Assembly: GCA_029245125.1 (NCBI GenBank)
Contig: JAQWPZ010000196.1
Location: 1 to 60,012 of the forward strand
Reading direction: 5' to 3'
Origin: Rubripirellula sp.
Lineage (GTDB): Bacteria; Planctomycetota; Planctomycetia; Pirellulales; Pirellulaceae
Length of the DNA stretch: 60,012 nt
The translations under genes and the position numbers were made by a program. This document shows positions 8,176 through 16,099 of the stretch, in pieces; the first letter of the stretch is position 1, and every line of letters starts with the position of its first letter. The notes under the pieces were generated by a model. The model saw nothing but the letters and a program-made list of their open reading frames with translations, did no database searches and was not told where the DNA came from.

Positions 8176-9492
8176 TCAGTCGAGTGATCCCACCCGAATC
8201 TGTTTCAACATTGCGTCGGTCCCGGGATCGTGACCCTGAATCATGATCGTACCGGGTTCGGTGCGCAACCCGCGTCGCGGATTCACATCGGGCTTGCGGT
8301 CATCGATCCAGTCACTGACTTGAACTCCAGAGACCCAAGCCGCCATCTTCGGACCAACAGCAACCAACAACACGGATGTCCACTGATCGACTTCGCCCAT
8401 CACAATGCGTGCCTCCTGGCGGCGAAAAATCCCACCCGTTCCGTGGTCGGCTGCCATTAGACGATTGCCGTCCCGCAACTCGTTCGAAAGCTGACATTCG
8501 TATCCCATCATTTCATCCCCGGGAATACATCGAAAGAAGATCCCTGAATTCATTTCCGCTGTTGGCAGCTTGTATTCTGCCAACAGCGCAAAGTTGCCAA
8601 ACGATTGCTTCGTTTCCAACTGGGTTCTCCCTCCCTGCACGTGCAACCAACCTTCGCTCGTCGTTGAAAAACTGCCTGACATCTCTGGATAGGTCGTCCA
8701 CTGGCTCAGCCCTTCGTCCAACAGGCTTTGCAAACCTAGAGGCCGCAATTTGATCGATCGAAATTCGACTCGACCACGATTGTGTTGCAACCCAATGCGG
8801 CCAGCCGGCAGAGGTTCAGGGTCGGTGTAATCACAAACCAATTGACCATCAACGGAAACTTGGAGCTTGCCACCCTCTAACCGCATTCGCATGGTTCGCC
8901 ACTGCTGAAAAGGCTGAGCCGATTGGGATTCAGCCTTGAGCCGCTTGACGATACCCGCGGTGGGAAACGGATTATCGTCCGGTGCGATGTTGACCTCATA
9001 ACAATCAACCGCTGGGTCTGTGGGTTGAAGCGGTGTCCGCAAGAAAACCCCACTATTGGTTTTCGGCTCAGCTTTGAACTCCACCACTAACTCATAGTCT
9101 CGCCAGGGCATCGTAGTGCACAGCAGAGCCTGCTCACCACCATCTACAACTAACTTACCGTCTTCCACTCGAAAGTTTGCGTCGCCGGTTGCCTCCCAAC
9201 CAAAAAGCGTCTGCCCATCAAAAAGACGCACCCAACCCTCAGCGGCTTCGTCGGCTGGCAAACGCATGGCAAGCAAAGCATTGGCGTCAATTTCCGTGAC
9301 CGGATTTACCGATTCAATGGTCGTCCCATTCACTGTCTCCGCAGCCACACCGTCGGCAGCCACGCCGTCGGTTGGTTCAACCTTTCCCGCAGCCGCCGTC
9401 ACGGTGCTCTCATCGCGGTTGCAACCAACGATCACCAGCAACCAACAGACGCACAACCAACCTGCAATGCGATCGTTCATGGGACTATTCAT
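8176..9492 (-). CDS. Lipoprotein with two DUF1080 (3-keto-disaccharide hydrolase-like) domains
   Basis: About 438 residues. The N-terminus has a hydrophobic stretch ending in a lipobox-like LVIVGC, so it is probably a lipoprotein. A Thr/Val/Ala-rich linker follows, then two DUF1080 jelly-roll domains. The first begins GWVRLFDGQTLFGWEATG and contains ELVVEFKAEPKTNSGVFLR. The second contains LLAEYKLPTAEMNSGIFFR and HGTGGIF. DUF1080 proteins are abundant in planctomycetes and include glycoside-active concanavalin-like enzymes. The start is uncertain: ATG at 9492 overlaps the stop of the upstream sulfotransferase gene (ATGAATAG), and ATG at 9480 gives a tighter signal peptide. The linker holds a 15-bp duplication at 9341-9370 encoding DGVAA twice. 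Confidence 0.8.
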   Translation of the reverse strand: MNSPMNDRIAGWLCVCWLLVIVGCNRDESTVTAAAGKVEPTDGVAADGVAAETVNGTTIESVNPVTEIDANALLAMRLPADEAAEGWVRLFDGQTLFGWEATGDANFRVEDGKLVVDGGEQALLCTTMPWRDYELVVEFKAEPKTNSGVFLRTPLQPTDPAVDCYEVNIAPDDNPFPTAGIVKRLKAESQSAQPFQQWRTMRMRLEGGKLQVSVDGQLVCDYTDPEPLPAGRIGLQHNRGRVEFRSIKLRPLGLQSLLDEGLSQWTTYPEMSGSFSTTSEGWLHVQGGRTQLETKQSFGNFALLAEYKLPTAEMNSGIFFRCIPGDEMMGYECQLSNELRDGNRLMAADHGTGGIFRRQEARIVMGEVDQWTSVLLVAVGPKMAAWVSGVQVSDWIDDRKPDVNPRRGLRTEPGTIMIQGHDPGTDAMLKQIRVGSLD

Positions 9493-10804
9493 ATCCATAT
9501 CGAGAAAAATATTCTTTCCATGCATCGCGAATCATCGACTCGGTCTGCTCTGAGAGCTGATGCTGATTCGTCTTGTATTGCCGATGCTCACCAGTCGCCC
9601 ATTGCTCGATCTTCGCCTTGGCAGAATCAAAGTCACTCAACCTCAGCGTCTCATAAATGTGCTGAAGGGAATCAACGGGATCACGAATCAGGTCTTCGTA
9701 GCGAACATCGACAATTCGGGAAGGGTCGATCGTTTCGCGTTGTTGATGAAATGCAGCGTACATTCGTTGCATGCATCGCACGACGTAGGAGTCTAACTGA
9801 TCGTGCTGAGGTTTCTGCAAGGCTTGGACCTCATCCAATCCACGCCACAAACGGCAAGTGGAGGGGAACAGGCTTCTAGGGTCTCGAGCAATGTGGATGA
9901 ATTTAGCATCCGGAAACTCTTTCGCCAGGTAAGCAATTCGTCCGGTGTGGGTCGGACTCTTGATAATCAGTGGGCGTCCCGTCGCGGTACTGACAGTAAT
10001 TAAAAACCGTTTCAGAGCTTCAAGCCAATCCGAGATGTCTTCCTTGGAAAGCCCCTCGAAATCCAAGTAATCCATATCAACGGGTGGATTATTGGGAAAC
10101 GCAATTCGGCGATAGGGGGACGGCTGCCCCATCGTCAACAGCGCGAATTCGTCTTCCTGAGGCCGATCCCAGCCAGCATCCATGTTGTCCATGGGTCGCT
10201 TTCCCGGCAGCAACCAGGATGCAAAACGGCGAAAGAACCACTCGGTGACCAGGAAATGCTCGGGGGCGAAGCACTGAAAGGTTGATGGGCTGCTGTAACG
10301 CTCGTCTTTGACCATTAATTCGTGCAACAACGTCGTTCCACTGCGCCAATGTCCGACAATGAAGACCGGGGGGCCATGCAGCTCCGCAGAGGCGATTTTC
10401 CGACCAAAAAGGGCTGACTGCAGCAGCGAGAGAAACGCATTGGTGGGAGTGGCAATCGAAACACTGATCACCATCGGTAGACGGCTGAGACCAAACCGGA
10501 ATCGTCCCTCCCGCAAAAGACGCCACCAAGTCAGGGGGCGCATGCCATGCCAAAATCTCGGCGAATAAAAGGGATAATTATGAAATCCGCCTGTTTTCGC
10601 GGCCGGGGGAGTCTTCGCCCCCGGGGCAGGAGCATCGCGGGCTCCAGAATCACGATTTTTGCGGCCGCTTTCGGAGGCCACCGCAGGCACCGTCTCGCTA
10701 CCGGACCGCGGGTCCGTGTTGGAATCTCCTGCATTCGTCTGCGATTCGGTCAAGAAATTGTTATCGAGCGAGGGGATCAAGCGGAACCAAAGTCTGCCCA
10801 ACAC
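9485..10804 (-). CDS. Sulfotransferase family protein
   Basis: A 439-residue protein with the PAPS-dependent sulfotransferase signature. The 5'-phosphosulfate loop is PVFIVGHWRSGTTLLHEL (about residues 147-163). The 3'-phosphate-binding region is KFIHIARDPRSLFPST, with IVDVRYEDLIRDP further on. Residues 20-72 are a hydrophilic, low-complexity Ser/Ala/Pro segment with no domain. The start is GTG at 10804 (alternatives lie a few codons downstream). Its stop overlaps the start of the DUF1080 lipoprotein gene, indicating a two-gene operon. The acceptor is unknown; planctomycete genomes are rich in sulfated-glycan genes, but nothing here fixes the substrate. Confidence 0.82.
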   Translation of the reverse strand: MLGRLWFRLIPSLDNNFLTESQTNAGDSNTDPRSGSETVPAVASESGRKNRDSGARDAPAPGAKTPPAAKTGGFHNYPFYSPRFWHGMRPLTWWRLLREGRFRFGLSRLPMVISVSIATPTNAFLSLLQSALFGRKIASAELHGPPVFIVGHWRSGTTLLHELMVKDERYSSPSTFQCFAPEHFLVTEWFFRRFASWLLPGKRPMDNMDAGWDRPQEDEFALLTMGQPSPYRRIAFPNNPPVDMDYLDFEGLSKEDISDWLEALKRFLITVSTATGRPLIIKSPTHTGRIAYLAKEFPDAKFIHIARDPRSLFPSTCRLWRGLDEVQALQKPQHDQLDSYVVRCMQRMYAAFHQQRETIDPSRIVDVRYEDLIRDPVDSLQHIYETLRLSDFDSAKAKIEQWATGEHRQYKTNQHQLSEQTESMIRDAWKEYFSRYGYE

Positions 10805-11015
10805 TGTAGTTGACTATGACGCGAGCGCGCAGCGGGATATTCTGCTCAACGGCCGCTGGGCAGCCAAGTAAACTTTGCTGGACCGCCCACGACTCCACCA
10901 ACGGATCGTCCCCAAACACGTCGAATTGACCGCAAGCATGCGGTCCAACCGCCGCCGGGAATCGTCCACCAAACTCCCCCAACCAGCCTTTCCGCCCGGA
11001 AAATGGCGATTCCAG

Positions 11016-11360
11016 ATGCCCATCACTGATTCCGCTGCCGAAGACTCCTCGGCCGACGAACTGTCAATTGCCGACCTTCAGCGGCATATTCGTCACATGT
11101 ATTTTGAGAAAGATGCTGCCAGAGGGGTCGACGGCACCTTCATGTGGTTAATGGAAGAGGTCGGGGAACTTGCCTCGGCCCTTCGCGGGAACGACCACCA
11201 AAACTTGGCGGAGGAATTTGCGGACGTCATCGCTTGGTTGGCAACGATCGCTAACGTGGCAGAGGTCGATCTCAATGCCGCATTGCAAGCCAAATACGGT
11301 CGTGGGTGCCCCGGCTGCAGTCGCTTGGTTTGCGAGTGCCCCGACTCGGAAAAACCCTAG
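11016..11360 (+). CDS. MazG-like nucleotide pyrophosphohydrolase
   Basis: A 114-residue all-alpha NTP-pyrophosphatase of the MazG-like family. The core motif is FMWLMEEVGELASALR followed by NLAEEFADVIAWLATIAN, giving the acidic EExxE and ExxD sets that bind Mg. The C-terminus YGRGCPGCSRLVCEC is a cysteine-rich tail seen in several small MazG-like proteins and may bind zinc. The open frame extends to 10875, but ATG at 11016 fits the domain border. It is divergent from the sulfotransferase gene, with ~210 bases between. It is followed after nine bases by the 734-residue membrane protein. Likely role: hydrolysis of non-canonical or excess (d)NTPs. Confidence 0.82.
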   Translation: MPITDSAAEDSSADELSIADLQRHIRHMYFEKDAARGVDGTFMWLMEEVGELASALRGNDHQNLAEEFADVIAWLATIANVAEVDLNAALQAKYGRGCPGCSRLVCECPDSEKP

Positions 11361-11369
11361 CCGATCGCA

Positions 11370-13574
11370 ATGAACTGGGACCGCACCGCCATGAACAAGC
11401 AATCACCTTTCGGCTTTCACCCATTGATCGCGATCGTCCTGTTGGCCTCCCTTCATTGGGTTTGCGCGACGAACGAAGCGCTGGCAGCGGAACTACAAGC
11501 CGGTATCGAGGGACACTACCGAGTCGGTCATTGGACAGCCATTCAATCGTCCGAAACGGCGTTTGACTCGATTGAGACGCGAGATGGTGATGGCGTTGAA
11601 GTTCGGTATGGAAAATCGGATCCGCTCAGCCAATGGGGCTATGTCATTCCCGGCAGTGAAGCGGCCCCGTTAATGTTGCGTCTTGGTGACGACATTGTCG
11701 CCTCGACCCGATTCCCAACGATCGGTTCACCATCGCGGGGCCCGGCAATGATCCCGTTAGAAACGCCGTGGATCGTTGTCTTAGGTGACCCGCTGGGCGT
11801 CGACCAAATCGGCTACAACGAAATCCTCGGCCGTGATGCGGTTCTCGCAGTTTCAATGCCCAAGGACCCTCAGCGGTTACCTGATTCGGTGCTGGGATAC
11901 GACGGTGTCGATCTAATGATGATCGGGGGATCTGGCATCGAACTGTTACGACAATTACAGCCCAATCAGCAGCAAGCCATCAGCACTTGGATCACCGAAG
12001 GCGGGCGGTTGTTCCTCACTCTCGGTGAGTCAGCGTCTGAATTACTGAGCGTTGCACCTTGGCTAAAGGATCTATTGCCACTGCAAGAGTTGGTTACTAC
12101 GAGCATCGATCCTTCGGCTTTCGAAACGTTCATGTCGTCTCAGTCTCGTTTGGAACCATTCCGCGGACTTCAGCTACCAAGCAACAAAGGACGCGTGTTG
12201 CTGATGGGACGCACGACGCGTCGTGTCAGTCTCCCGGTCGCGGTCGAGTACAACGTCGGCTTTGGTCGAATCACCACCGTGGCTGCTGATCTAGAATCGG
12301 ACATTTTCGCCAAGTGGCCCAATCGTTTGGAAATGATCGTCCGTCTCACAGGTTCCACCCTGCAAACGGAGCAAGAAACGGTGAGCCGAAAAACGAGGGC
12401 GACCGCCTTCGATGATTTGGCTGGGCAACTTCGATCCACGCTCGACCAGTTTCAGATCCAACGCAATCTCGGTTTTTCGTTTGTCTCACTGATTGTAATG
12501 GCCTTGATTGCCATCATCGGGCCACTCGATTACTTGCTGATCAATCGTGTTTTAGGGCGACCGCTGCTCGGCTGGCTCAGCTTTCCGATTGTCACGATTG
12601 GATTGTCAACGATGCTGATTCTCCAAGCTCGCCCGATCAAATCCAAAACCACAGCGACCGAAACCACAGCGGTGAATGACACCGTGCGATGCAATCGGAT
12701 AGAGATTTTTGACATTGATTCGGTGCAGGGAATTGGCCGCGGTTTTTCGGCAAGTTATCTCTACTCACAGGAAGCATCACGATTTGACGTTCAAGTCGAT
12801 CCGACACCCACGCTGATGTCGCTCACCGACAACGTAGAGGAAATCTTGAGCGTACCGTTCGGGTATCCTGGCGCGCCGTTTGGGGGCATTCAGATCGCCG
12901 TCGAGGACAGTCGGCTACCCGTTTATTCATTGGATTTCAACGAAGGCACCTCAGCCAATCCTACGCTAGAAACGGTGTTACGCGAGATGCCATTAGCCTC
13001 ACGAAGCAGCAAAGGCCTGAGCACTCGCTGTCGCTTCCGCCCTCAGCTAATCGAGACATCATTGGAGCACCGACCGGGTAGCGAACTACTGCAGGGTGAA
13101 CTCGTCAATCCGCTGCCCTTCGATTTGCTGGATGGGATGCTGATTTATCGCAACTGGGCTTACATACTGCCAACACGATTCCCTGCGGGAGGCCGGATTG
13201 ACTCGGTCGATTCACTTAGGCAGAAGAACTTTCGCTGGCAGTTGACTCGGCAGCGTGCTTTGGAAAGTGCGTCTGAATCTGAAGCTTGGGACCCAACCAA
13301 CACAACCTCGACCAGTCGCATCGCGGAGATGCTGATGTTTCACTCTGCGGTCGGCGGTGAGCGTTACACTTCGTTGAATCACGGCCCACTCGGCTTCTTG
13401 GACTTCACGCACGTGCTCGCCGGTGATCGGTGCATCCTGCTAGGTCGGGTCCAAAAACCGCTTACCAACTTTCAGATTGATGATACGGACGAAGAAGAAT
13501 TCCATGCTCCCCAAGGCGAGCGATTGAGCTTGATTCGCGTGGTCCTTCCGGTGCTCGATACCGAAACGAATTAA
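11370..13574 (+). CDS. Large exported/membrane protein of unknown function next to ABC ATPase
   Basis: A 734-residue protein that I do not recognise as a named family. With the start at ATG 11370 or ATG 11391, it begins with a signal peptide (hydrophobic PLIAIVLLASLHWVCAT, then ALAAEL). Residues ~30-370 are a mixed alpha/beta periplasmic region that contains DLMMIGGSGIELLRQL, resembling a glutamine-amidotransferase-like fold as in GldG/DUF4350-type proteins (a guess). Two hydrophobic helices follow at about 370-430 (FVSLIVMALIAIIGPLDYLL and LGWLSFPIVTIGLSTMLIL), then a ~300-residue C-terminal region. It lies between a MazG-like gene and an ABC ATPase gene on the same strand, suggesting a membrane partner of that ATPase. 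Confidence 0.7.
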   Translation: MNWDRTAMNKQSPFGFHPLIAIVLLASLHWVCATNEALAAELQAGIEGHYRVGHWTAIQSSETAFDSIETRDGDGVEVRYGKSDPLSQWGYVIPGSEAAPLMLRLGDDIVASTRFPTIGSPSRGPAMIPLETPWIVVLGDPLGVDQIGYNEILGRDAVLAVSMPKDPQRLPDSVLGYDGVDLMMIGGSGIELLRQLQPNQQQAISTWITEGGRLFLTLGESASELLSVAPWLKDLLPLQELVTTSIDPSAFETFMSSQSRLEPFRGLQLPSNKGRVLLMGRTTRRVSLPVAVEYNVGFGRITTVAADLESDIFAKWPNRLEMIVRLTGSTLQTEQETVSRKTRATAFDDLAGQLRSTLDQFQIQRNLGFSFVSLIVMALIAIIGPLDYLLINRVLGRPLLGWLSFPIVTIGLSTMLILQARPIKSKTTATETTAVNDTVRCNRIEIFDIDSVQGIGRGFSASYLYSQEASRFDVQVDPTPTLMSLTDNVEEILSVPFGYPGAPFGGIQIAVEDSRLPVYSLDFNEGTSANPTLETVLREMPLASRSSKGLSTRCRFRPQLIETSLEHRPGSELLQGELVNPLPFDLLDGMLIYRNWAYILPTRFPAGGRIDSVDSLRQKNFRWQLTRQRALESASESEAWDPTNTTSTSRIAEMLMFHSAVGGERYTSLNHGPLGFLDFTHVLAGDRCILLGRVQKPLTNFQIDDTDEEEFHAPQGERLSLIRVVLPVLDTETN

Positions 13575-13633
13575 CGGTTTGCTTTTGCCCTCGTCCTTAT
13601 CCTTGTCTTCACCTCAATAACGCAGCCAAAATC

Positions 13634-14572
13634 GTGATTAAGACTGTCGACCTCACCAAGAAATATGGCGATGCGTTTGCCATCAAGGGCATTGATCTCG
13701 ATTTAGAACCGGGGGATCTATTCGGATTCATTGGACCCAACGGGGCGGGAAAAACAACAACAATGCGAATCATCGCGACGTTGCTGGAACCGACTTGGGG
13801 TGAAGCATACGTTTGCGATCACAGCGTCCATACAGCCCCCAAAGAGATCCGCCGCTTGGTTGGCTACATGCCCGACTTCTTTGGCGTGTACGACGACATG
13901 ACCGTCGTCGAGTACCTTGAATTCTTTGCCGCCTCCTATCGAATTAACGGAACCAAGCGGCAACAGCGAGTCAACGAGATGCTGGATGTGGTCGATCTCG
14001 ATTTCAAACGGGACGCATTTGCCAACACGCTTTCCCGCGGCCAGACGCAACGCCTGGGATTGGCGAGAACACTGCTTCACGACCCGCAAGTCCTGCTGCT
14101 CGACGAACCGCTGTCTGGACTCGACCCCCGCGCACGAATCGAGATGCGCAACTTGCTCCGCAAGCTCGGAGAGATGGGCAAAACCATCATCGTCAGCAGT
14201 CACATCCTTCCCGAATTGGCAGATGTCTGCAACAAGGTGGGCATTATTGACAAAGGCGAACTCAAGCAGAACGCAACCAAAGCCGAAGTCATCCGGATGG
14301 TTCGACAACACACCGTCCTGCTGATTCAACCAGCTGCCCGTGATCGCATGGAAGACCTAATGAAGCTGCTCAGCAGTCACGAAAAAGTGCAAGGCTGCGA
14401 ACTCGGTGACGATGCCGTTCGCGTGGTGCTGAAACCCGAGGTCGAACAATTCAGTGATCTCCCCAGGTGGCTGATCGAACAGGGGATCGACCTCCGCAGC
14501 TTCAGCGAAGAGGAACTCGATTTGGAATCAGCCTTTATGGCACTGACTAAAGGCACAAGCGATCGAATGTAG
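13634..14572 (+). CDS. ABC transporter ATP-binding protein
   Basis: A 312-residue ABC ATPase. Walker A is GPNGAGKTT (residues 34-42), the signature is LSRGQ (133-137), Walker B is LLLDEP (154-159), and the switch histidine is in SSHILPEL. The class is that of DrrA/NatA/GldA-type exporters, with a ~90-residue C-terminal extension after the core that carries no clear motif. The start is GTG at 13634, 59 bases after the upstream membrane-protein gene. No typical ABC-2 permease lies downstream; the next gene is holA on the opposite strand. The permease is therefore either the 734-residue neighbour or encoded elsewhere. Confidence 0.92.
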   Translation: MIKTVDLTKKYGDAFAIKGIDLDLEPGDLFGFIGPNGAGKTTTMRIIATLLEPTWGEAYVCDHSVHTAPKEIRRLVGYMPDFFGVYDDMTVVEYLEFFAASYRINGTKRQQRVNEMLDVVDLDFKRDAFANTLSRGQTQRLGLARTLLHDPQVLLLDEPLSGLDPRARIEMRNLLRKLGEMGKTIIVSSHILPELADVCNKVGIIDKGELKQNATKAEVIRMVRQHTVLLIQPAARDRMEDLMKLLSSHEKVQGCELGDDAVRVVLKPEVEQFSDLPRWLIEQGIDLRSFSEEELDLESAFMALTKGTSDRM

Positions 14573-14638
14573 AAAACAAATGCAGGTAGACAACGGCTGC
14601 AAGAATGGCGAGCAACCTGTGCGACCGATGCCTCCTCC

Positions 14639-14675
14639 ACACCAGTCTCCCCTCGGCAACACCAGTTTCCCCTCG
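14639..14675. repeat. 20-bp tandem duplication in intergenic DNA
   Basis: Two 17-base blocks, ACACCAGTCTCCCCTCG and ACACCAGTTTCCCCTCG, differ at one position and begin 20 bases apart. They lie between the convergent ABC ATPase and holA genes. No coding role is apparent. Confidence 0.7.
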
Positions 14676-14759
14676 CGGCTTGGTGTTGGTTCAGCAGGTT
14701 CAGCTCACCGAACGCGGGGTGCGTTCTGCCACAGCGGAAACCCGGGCACGAGAGAAATG

Positions 14760-15797
14760 TCAGGCGTTCTTGGCCAGCTTGACGACCAAGTGCTCCAACA
14801 AGAATCGATCTCGTGGATCTTGGCTGTGCGAGCCTTTTAGTTTCAGGTCCGCATCCAATAACCACGGCAGCAATTTCTTACCTCGCCCTCTTCCCAACAC
14901 TTTCAACTGACTCTCAGCTCGTTTTCGATTGCCTTTTACCTGGGCGGCCGCAAACGCCTCAGGGAGACTCGGAGTCCGGCCATCTCGCTGCTCACGATGC
15001 AACACGACTGCAGTCGCCAATCCCAATTGCCGCAATGCCCAAGCCATCTGCGGAAACAGTGCGATCGGACGTTGACCACCACTCATCAACTTGTCTAATT
15101 GACGCAATGCCTCGGCGGCGTTGCCCTCGGCGATTGCATCGTTGATTTCCCAAACTGTTTTGCCCTTCCAGCCAGCCGCCACCTCGCGCACCAATGCTTC
15201 GTCAATCTTCTTTTCACCCTGATCTAAATAGAGTGAAAGCTTGGCGACCTCGGTATCCAGCATTCCGATCTCCTCACCGAGAATTTCGATTAAGGCATCG
15301 ACTGCGGCACCAGGTAGCGTTACTTGATGGCGTTTAGCAACATATCCGCTTAGAAACTTGCGGCGAGAGGCCGCGGTGACACCCGCTTTGTTATCGACCG
15401 CACTACTGCAGCCAATCAGCAGGTGTTCCTTGAGCAGTGCCTTATAGACGCGTGTGGAAGTGGTTAACGTGTCGAGCTCCAACACAAATCGGCACGCTTT
15501 GCCCGGTTTTGTGATGTACTTCTCGATTTCCGAGCGATGCTCTTTCAAGAACGCATCGGCCGATCGAATGACAATCGTACGCTTGCTGCCCATGTCGAAA
15601 AGAGAGGCGGTCGCCAAATCATCTCGCACATCAGACCAAGTCGTCGTCTCGCCATCTAACGCAGTAATATCTCCATCGCCGATCAGCGATTGGAGACTCC
15701 AACTACGCAGCGTCGCATCGCTCCCGAACAGAGCAATCACATCAGGCAGGTCGGAATGTGCCCCTGCGAGCCATTCAAAAGCATGAGAGTAGGTCAT
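14760..15797 (-). CDS. holA: DNA polymerase III subunit delta
   Basis: A 345-residue HolA protein, the clamp-loader subunit that opens the beta clamp. The N-terminal region has the DVIALFGSDATL and RTIVIRSADAFL blocks of the degenerate AAA+ fold. The middle contains the family-typical IEILGEEIGMLDTEVAKLSLY. The C-terminal collar domain holds GKTVWEINDAIAEGNAAEALRQLDKLM. The frame is open to 15887, but ATG at 15797 gives the normal N-terminus MTYSHAFEWLAG. Upstream on the same strand lie a 21-bp minisatellite and the large secreted-protein gene. Downstream, 187 non-coding bases separate it from the convergent ABC gene. Confidence 0.88.
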   Translation of the reverse strand: MTYSHAFEWLAGAHSDLPDVIALFGSDATLRSWSLQSLIGDGDITALDGETTTWSDVRDDLATASLFDMGSKRTIVIRSADAFLKEHRSEIEKYITKPGKACRFVLELDTLTTSTRVYKALLKEHLLIGCSSAVDNKAGVTAASRRKFLSGYVAKRHQVTLPGAAVDALIEILGEEIGMLDTEVAKLSLYLDQGEKKIDEALVREVAAGWKGKTVWEINDAIAEGNAAEALRQLDKLMSGGQRPIALFPQMAWALRQLGLATAVVLHREQRDGRTPSLPEAFAAAQVKGNRKRAESQLKVLGRGRGKKLLPWLLDADLKLKGSHSQDPRDRFLLEHLVVKLAKNA

Positions 15798-15933
15798 AGC
15801 GATCACAATACCACAGAGTCGTCGTGAACGGAGCGACGAGCGATTCAGATCCGTTGCTGAAACCTCAAGATCACGCTGGATCAGCACTCACGTCCAGGAC
15901 TTGCCAGGCGTTGCCCGAACAGCGATGCAGACA

Positions 15934-16017
15934 ATGTCGGCACCCAGCCTCAGCATGTCGGCTCCCAGCGTCAGCATGCCGGCACCCAGCGTCAGCATGC
16001 CGGCACCCAGCCTCAGC
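15934..16017. repeat. 21-bp minisatellite, four copies
   Basis: Four contiguous 21-base units (15934, 15955, 15976 and 15997) of the form ATGYCGGCWCCCAGCSTCAGC differ at only three positions. Read on the minus strand, each unit contains an in-frame ATG and encodes MLTLGAG-like heptapeptides. No start signal or family supports a real protein. The array lies in the 302-base gap between holA and the large secreted-protein gene, both on the minus strand. The unit also contains the palindromes GCATGC and GCCGGC, so single strands could fold. Confidence 0.9.
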
Positions 16018-16099
16018 GACTCACAAGCCTCGAACGAATGATCCCGGGCAACGACATTGCTGAGCGTCACTCGGAGGAATCAGGAGTACGAAGGAATCA

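Noticed and set aside
15934-16017. CRISPR array
   Set aside because: Units are contiguous without unique spacers, and no cas gene is present. The same holds for the 18-bp array at 51952.
15888-16070. Minus-strand peptide with LGAGMLT heptads, or plus-strand CRHPASA peptide, over the 21-bp array
   Set aside because: Any frame stays open through a period-21 repeat. There is no ribosome-binding site or family support.
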